From NCBI GenBank assembly GCA_016280855.1, contig JAEEHP010000023.1, positions 1 to 64,000 of the forward strand: a DNA stretch of 64,000 bases, read 5' to 3'. The translations under genes and the position numbers were made by a program. The notes under the pieces are model-generated. The model had not been told where the DNA came from. It saw only the letters and a list, made by a program, of their open reading frames with translations, and searched no databases. How positions within the stretch are numbered: position 1 is the first letter of the stretch; every line of letters starts with the position of its first letter. Positions 61,520 to 64,000 of the stretch are shown one piece after another. The stretch is from Bacteroidaceae bacterium (GTDB lineage Bacteria; Bacteroidota; Bacteroidia; Bacteroidales; Bacteroidaceae).

Positions 61520-63481
61520 ATGAAAATCATCAAGAAACTCGACATATTTATTCTTAAGCAGTTCTGTCTGTTGTTCGCCGGCACTTTCTTCATCGTACTG
61601 TTCATTTTCATGATGCAGTTCCTGTGGAAGTGGGTCGACGAGCTTATCGGCAAGGGCTTGAGCCTCGACGTGTTGGGACGTTTCTTCTTCTATGCCGCGA
61701 TGACACTCGTTCCCGGCTCTTTTCCGCTGGCGCTGCTATTGGCTTCGCTGATCAGCTTCGGCAACTTGGGCGAGCGCCTGGAGTTGCTGGCGATGAAGTC
61801 AGCGGGCATACCCTTGGTGAGGATACTGCGTCCGGTTATCGTATTCTCGGTTTTCGTGGCTTTCGGTTCTTTCTACTTCCAGAACGTCGTCTCTCCCGAA
61901 TCGAGCAAGCAGCTGGCTGCACTCATCTATTCTATGCGCCAGAAGTCGCCCGAGCTGGAAATACCGGAGGGAGTGTTCTACAACGAGATTCCCGGCTATA
62001 ACCTCTTCGTCGAGCACAAGGATACCGAGAAAGGAATGCTCTATGGCATCATGATTTATAATCAGGGCGCCAGCTTCGACGACACACAGGTCGTTCTTGC
62101 CGACTCCGGCCGCCTGCAGAGCACTGCCGACCAAAAGCATCTCCAGCTCACGCTCTACGACGGCCAGCGCTTCCGGAATATGCAAAACACGGGCAGCGCC
62201 ATGGATCGTACGACGGTACCCTATATGCGCGAGACCTTCAAGTCGGAAGTGGACTTGATACCTTTCGACAACTCGCTCGACCTGATGGATGCGTCGCTTT
62301 TCGACAACGATGCGCGAACGAAGGATTTGAAGATGCTCACCAGGGGCATCGACTCCCTGCGTTCAGCGCTCGATTCTACAGGTCGCGATCAGTACATGCA
62401 ATATTCCTACAGTTTCCTTCTTCACACGCGTTTGGAGGGTCGCAAGGACTCGGCCATGCTCAGGAATCGCGTCGCTACGCAGCCCCGCAATCTCGACACG
62501 GTCTATGCCCACATCCCCGACGAAGTACGCGGAAAGATAGCGTCATCAGCTTTAGACCGTGCCAACAGCGGCCAGCAGCAGACTTCGATGATGGCGGAAA
62601 TCAGCACCTTCAACAACCGTGTGCTGCGCACCCACCAGCTGGAACGGCATAAGAAGTTCACGCTGTCGCTGGCTTGCATTGTGTTCTTCTTCATCGGCGC
62701 TCCCCTAGGCGCCATCATCCGCAAGGGAGGATTAGGACTGCCGGTAGTCGTTTCCGTCATCATCTTCATCCTCTACTATATTGTCAACCATTTCGGCGAG
62801 GTGATGGTGAAGAACGGAACCATGGATCCCGTGTTCGGCTCATGGCTCAGCACGATGGTGCTGGCGCCTATCGGCGGTTGGCTGACGTGGAAGTCCAATC
62901 AGGATTCTGCCGTCTTCAACTGGGAAGGCTACCAGCGCTTCTTCCGTCGTTTCCTCGGACTGCGCCAACACCGCAACATCGCCATGAAGGAGGTCATCAT
63001 GGAGGACCCCGACTACGAGCGTCTGCTACCCGAGCTCCAACAGTTCAGTGCCGACTGTTCGACCTACGTGCAACAGCGCCGTTTGTATCAGATTCCCAAC
63101 TACTTCCGTGTCTTCTTCCGCTACGAGCCCGACACCGTAGTCATGGAACTTTGCGAACGCCTCGAAGCGCTCATCCTCGAACTCGCCAATTCCAGTGATA
63201 TATTCATCCTCTCCACCCTCAACGATATGCCCATCGTGGCACCAGACGCCCATACACGTCCGTTCCGCAATGCCCGCCGCAACATGATTGTCGGCGTGCT
63301 GTTCCCCATCGGCATTATCCTTTGGATTCGCATCTGGCGCTATCGTCTGCGACTCTGGCGCGATATGGAGCAGCTGCAAAAGCAAGTGGGCTTCATCTGC
63401 CAGCGCATCGTCAAGGAGCACCTGCCACAAAAGCCTGCGGCTGAAACCATTGTAGAAACAGAAGAAACAAATTCGCTATGA
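61520..63481 (+). CDS. LptF/LptG-family permease
   Basis: The protein (653 residues from 61520; 657 from 61508) has an N-terminal helix ([41 protein letters not shown]), further helices to about residue 110, a periplasmic beta-jellyroll, and C-terminal helices near residues 390-450 ([44 protein letters not shown]). It is part of the ABC machine that extracts lipopolysaccharide from the inner membrane. The long cytoplasmic C-terminal extension (about 450-650) is typical for Bacteroidetes. It overlaps ribB by four bases. I prefer 61520 because the promoter leaves almost no leader for 61508. Confidence 0.88.
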   Translation: MKIIKKLDIFILKQFCLLFAGTFFIVLFIFMMQFLWKWVDELIGKGLSLDVLGRFFFYAAMTLVPGSFPLALLLASLISFGNLGERLELLAMKSAGIPLVRILRPVIVFSVFVAFGSFYFQNVVSPESSKQLAALIYSMRQKSPELEIPEGVFYNEIPGYNLFVEHKDTEKGMLYGIMIYNQGASFDDTQVVLADSGRLQSTADQKHLQLTLYDGQRFRNMQNTGSAMDRTTVPYMRETFKSEVDLIPFDNSLDLMDASLFDNDARTKDLKMLTRGIDSLRSALDSTGRDQYMQYSYSFLLHTRLEGRKDSAMLRNRVATQPRNLDTVYAHIPDEVRGKIASSALDRANSGQQQTSMMAEISTFNNRVLRTHQLERHKKFTLSLACIVFFFIGAPLGAIIRKGGLGLPVVVSVIIFILYYIVNHFGEVMVKNGTMDPVFGSWLSTMVLAPIGGWLTWKSNQDSAVFNWEGYQRFFRRFLGLRQHRNIAMKEVIMEDPDYERLLPELQQFSADCSTYVQQRRLYQIPNYFRVFFRYEPDTVVMELCERLEALILELANSSDIFILSTLNDMPIVAPDAHTRPFRNARRNMIVGVLFPIGIILWIRIWRYRLRLWRDMEQLQKQVGFICQRIVKEHLPQKPAAETIVETEETNSL

Positions 63482-64000
63482 TAGAACTTTCATCCATTCA
63501 GGATGCCATCAACGATTTTCGCGAAGGCCGTTTCGTCATCGTTGTCGATGACGAGGACCGCGAGAATGAGGGCGATTTCATCATCGCCGCCGAGAAAATC
63601 ACGCCCGAGAAAGTCAACTTCATGCTACGCGAAGGGCGTGGCGTGCTCTGTGCACCCATCACCATCAGCCGTGCCCAGCAGCTCGAACTACCTCATCAGG
63701 TGCAAGATAACACCTCCATGTTGGGCACACCCTTCACGGTAACCGTCGATAAGCTCGAAGGCTGCACCACAGGTGTGAGTGCCGCCGACCGCGCTGCCAC
63801 GATTCTCCACTTGGCCAACCCCGAGGCCAAGGCCGCCGATTTCGGTCGTCCGGGACACATCAACCCGCTGTACGCCCAGGACCGCGGAGTGCTGCGTCGC
63901 GCCGGTCACACCGAGGCCGCCATCGACCTTGCCCGCCTCGCCGGACTCCAGCCTGCTGCTGCGCTCATCGAGATCCTGAACCCCGATGGCACGATGGCCC
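63478..64000 (+). CDS. ribB: 3,4-dihydroxy-2-butanone-4-phosphate synthase (RibB/RibBA), partial
   Basis: The gene runs off the window end after about 174 codons. It starts [19 protein letters not shown] and has [51 protein letters not shown] and [33 protein letters not shown], all catalytic segments of DHBP synthase in riboflavin synthesis. Whether a GTP cyclohydrolase II domain follows (RibBA) is outside the window. ATGA overlap couples it to the permease gene. Confidence 0.93.
   Translation, partial: MIELSSIQDAINDFREGRFVIVVDDEDRENEGDFIIAAEKITPEKVNFMLREGRGVLCAPITISRAQQLELPHQVQDNTSMLGTPFTVTVDKLEGCTTGVSAADRAATILHLANPEAKAADFGRPGHINPLYAQDRGVLRRAGHTEAAIDLARLAGLQPAAALIEILNPDGTMA

Overview
The window looks like chromosomal DNA of a Bacteroidales bacterium, most likely a GC-rich Prevotella relative. 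The support is phylum-specific: -7 boxes of the form TAnnTTTG, few Shine-Dalgarno sites, a fimbrillin-like lipoprotein, PorT of the type IX secretion system, families such as DUF5683, DUF4251 and DUF4956, GH92 and GH2 enzymes, and the order parA-parB-DUF5683-lytic transglycosylase-rel. The genus is inference. No rRNA, tRNA, CRISPR array or complete insertion sequence was seen, and no gene-free stretch exceeds 300 bases.

Region 1 (about 0.16-28.4 kb) is a surface polysaccharide locus. It encodes a GT2, a Wzy-like polymerase, three GT4 enzymes, an initiating phosphoglycosyl transferase, a PqqD-like protein with a nucleotidyltransferase-like protein and a 59-residue peptide, Wza-like and Wzc-like export proteins, and a 1175-residue fimbrillin-like lipoprotein. 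An AAA/PD-(D/E)XK gene follows, coupled by a 4-base overlap to a second block: GT4, an iron-sulfur/acyltransferase fusion, ACP, SDR, two ketoacyl synthases III, an aldo/keto reductase, a Wzx-like flippase, a pyruvyl transferase and a phosphoethanolamine-transferase-like enzyme. Together these could build, decorate and export an acylated, possibly pyruvylated polysaccharide.

Region 2 (28.5-47.3 kb) is mostly housekeeping: tadA (minus), parA-parB-DUF5683-MltD-like-rel, a GH13 enzyme, a MerR regulator, a porin-like protein, xseA, a clan GH-D-like glycosidase, xseB, ilvE, trmB, a Nudix hydrolase, a DUF4251 lipoprotein and a thioredoxin-like protein. Region 3 (47.3-64 kb) has a GH92-metallopeptidase fusion, rsgA and frr on the minus strand; a VTC-DUF4956-DUF2490-Cthe_2159 cluster and porT on the plus strand; a domain-swapped 5'-nucleotidase and a GH2 beta-galactosidase on the minus strand; then an LptF/LptG permease and the start of ribB/ribBA.

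The most unusual signal is a repeat system. Many intergenic gaps hold arrays of 7-9 base units, each gap with its own unit. Some arrays supply stop or start codons, and three near-identical copies sit directly against -7 promoter boxes. Related repeats or inverted-repeat elements also lie in frame inside genes: a glycosyltransferase (4095-4212, 36-base perfect arms), trmB, rsgA and the GH2 gene. The second candidate system is the PqqD-nucleotidyltransferase-peptide trio at 6.5-8.1 kb.
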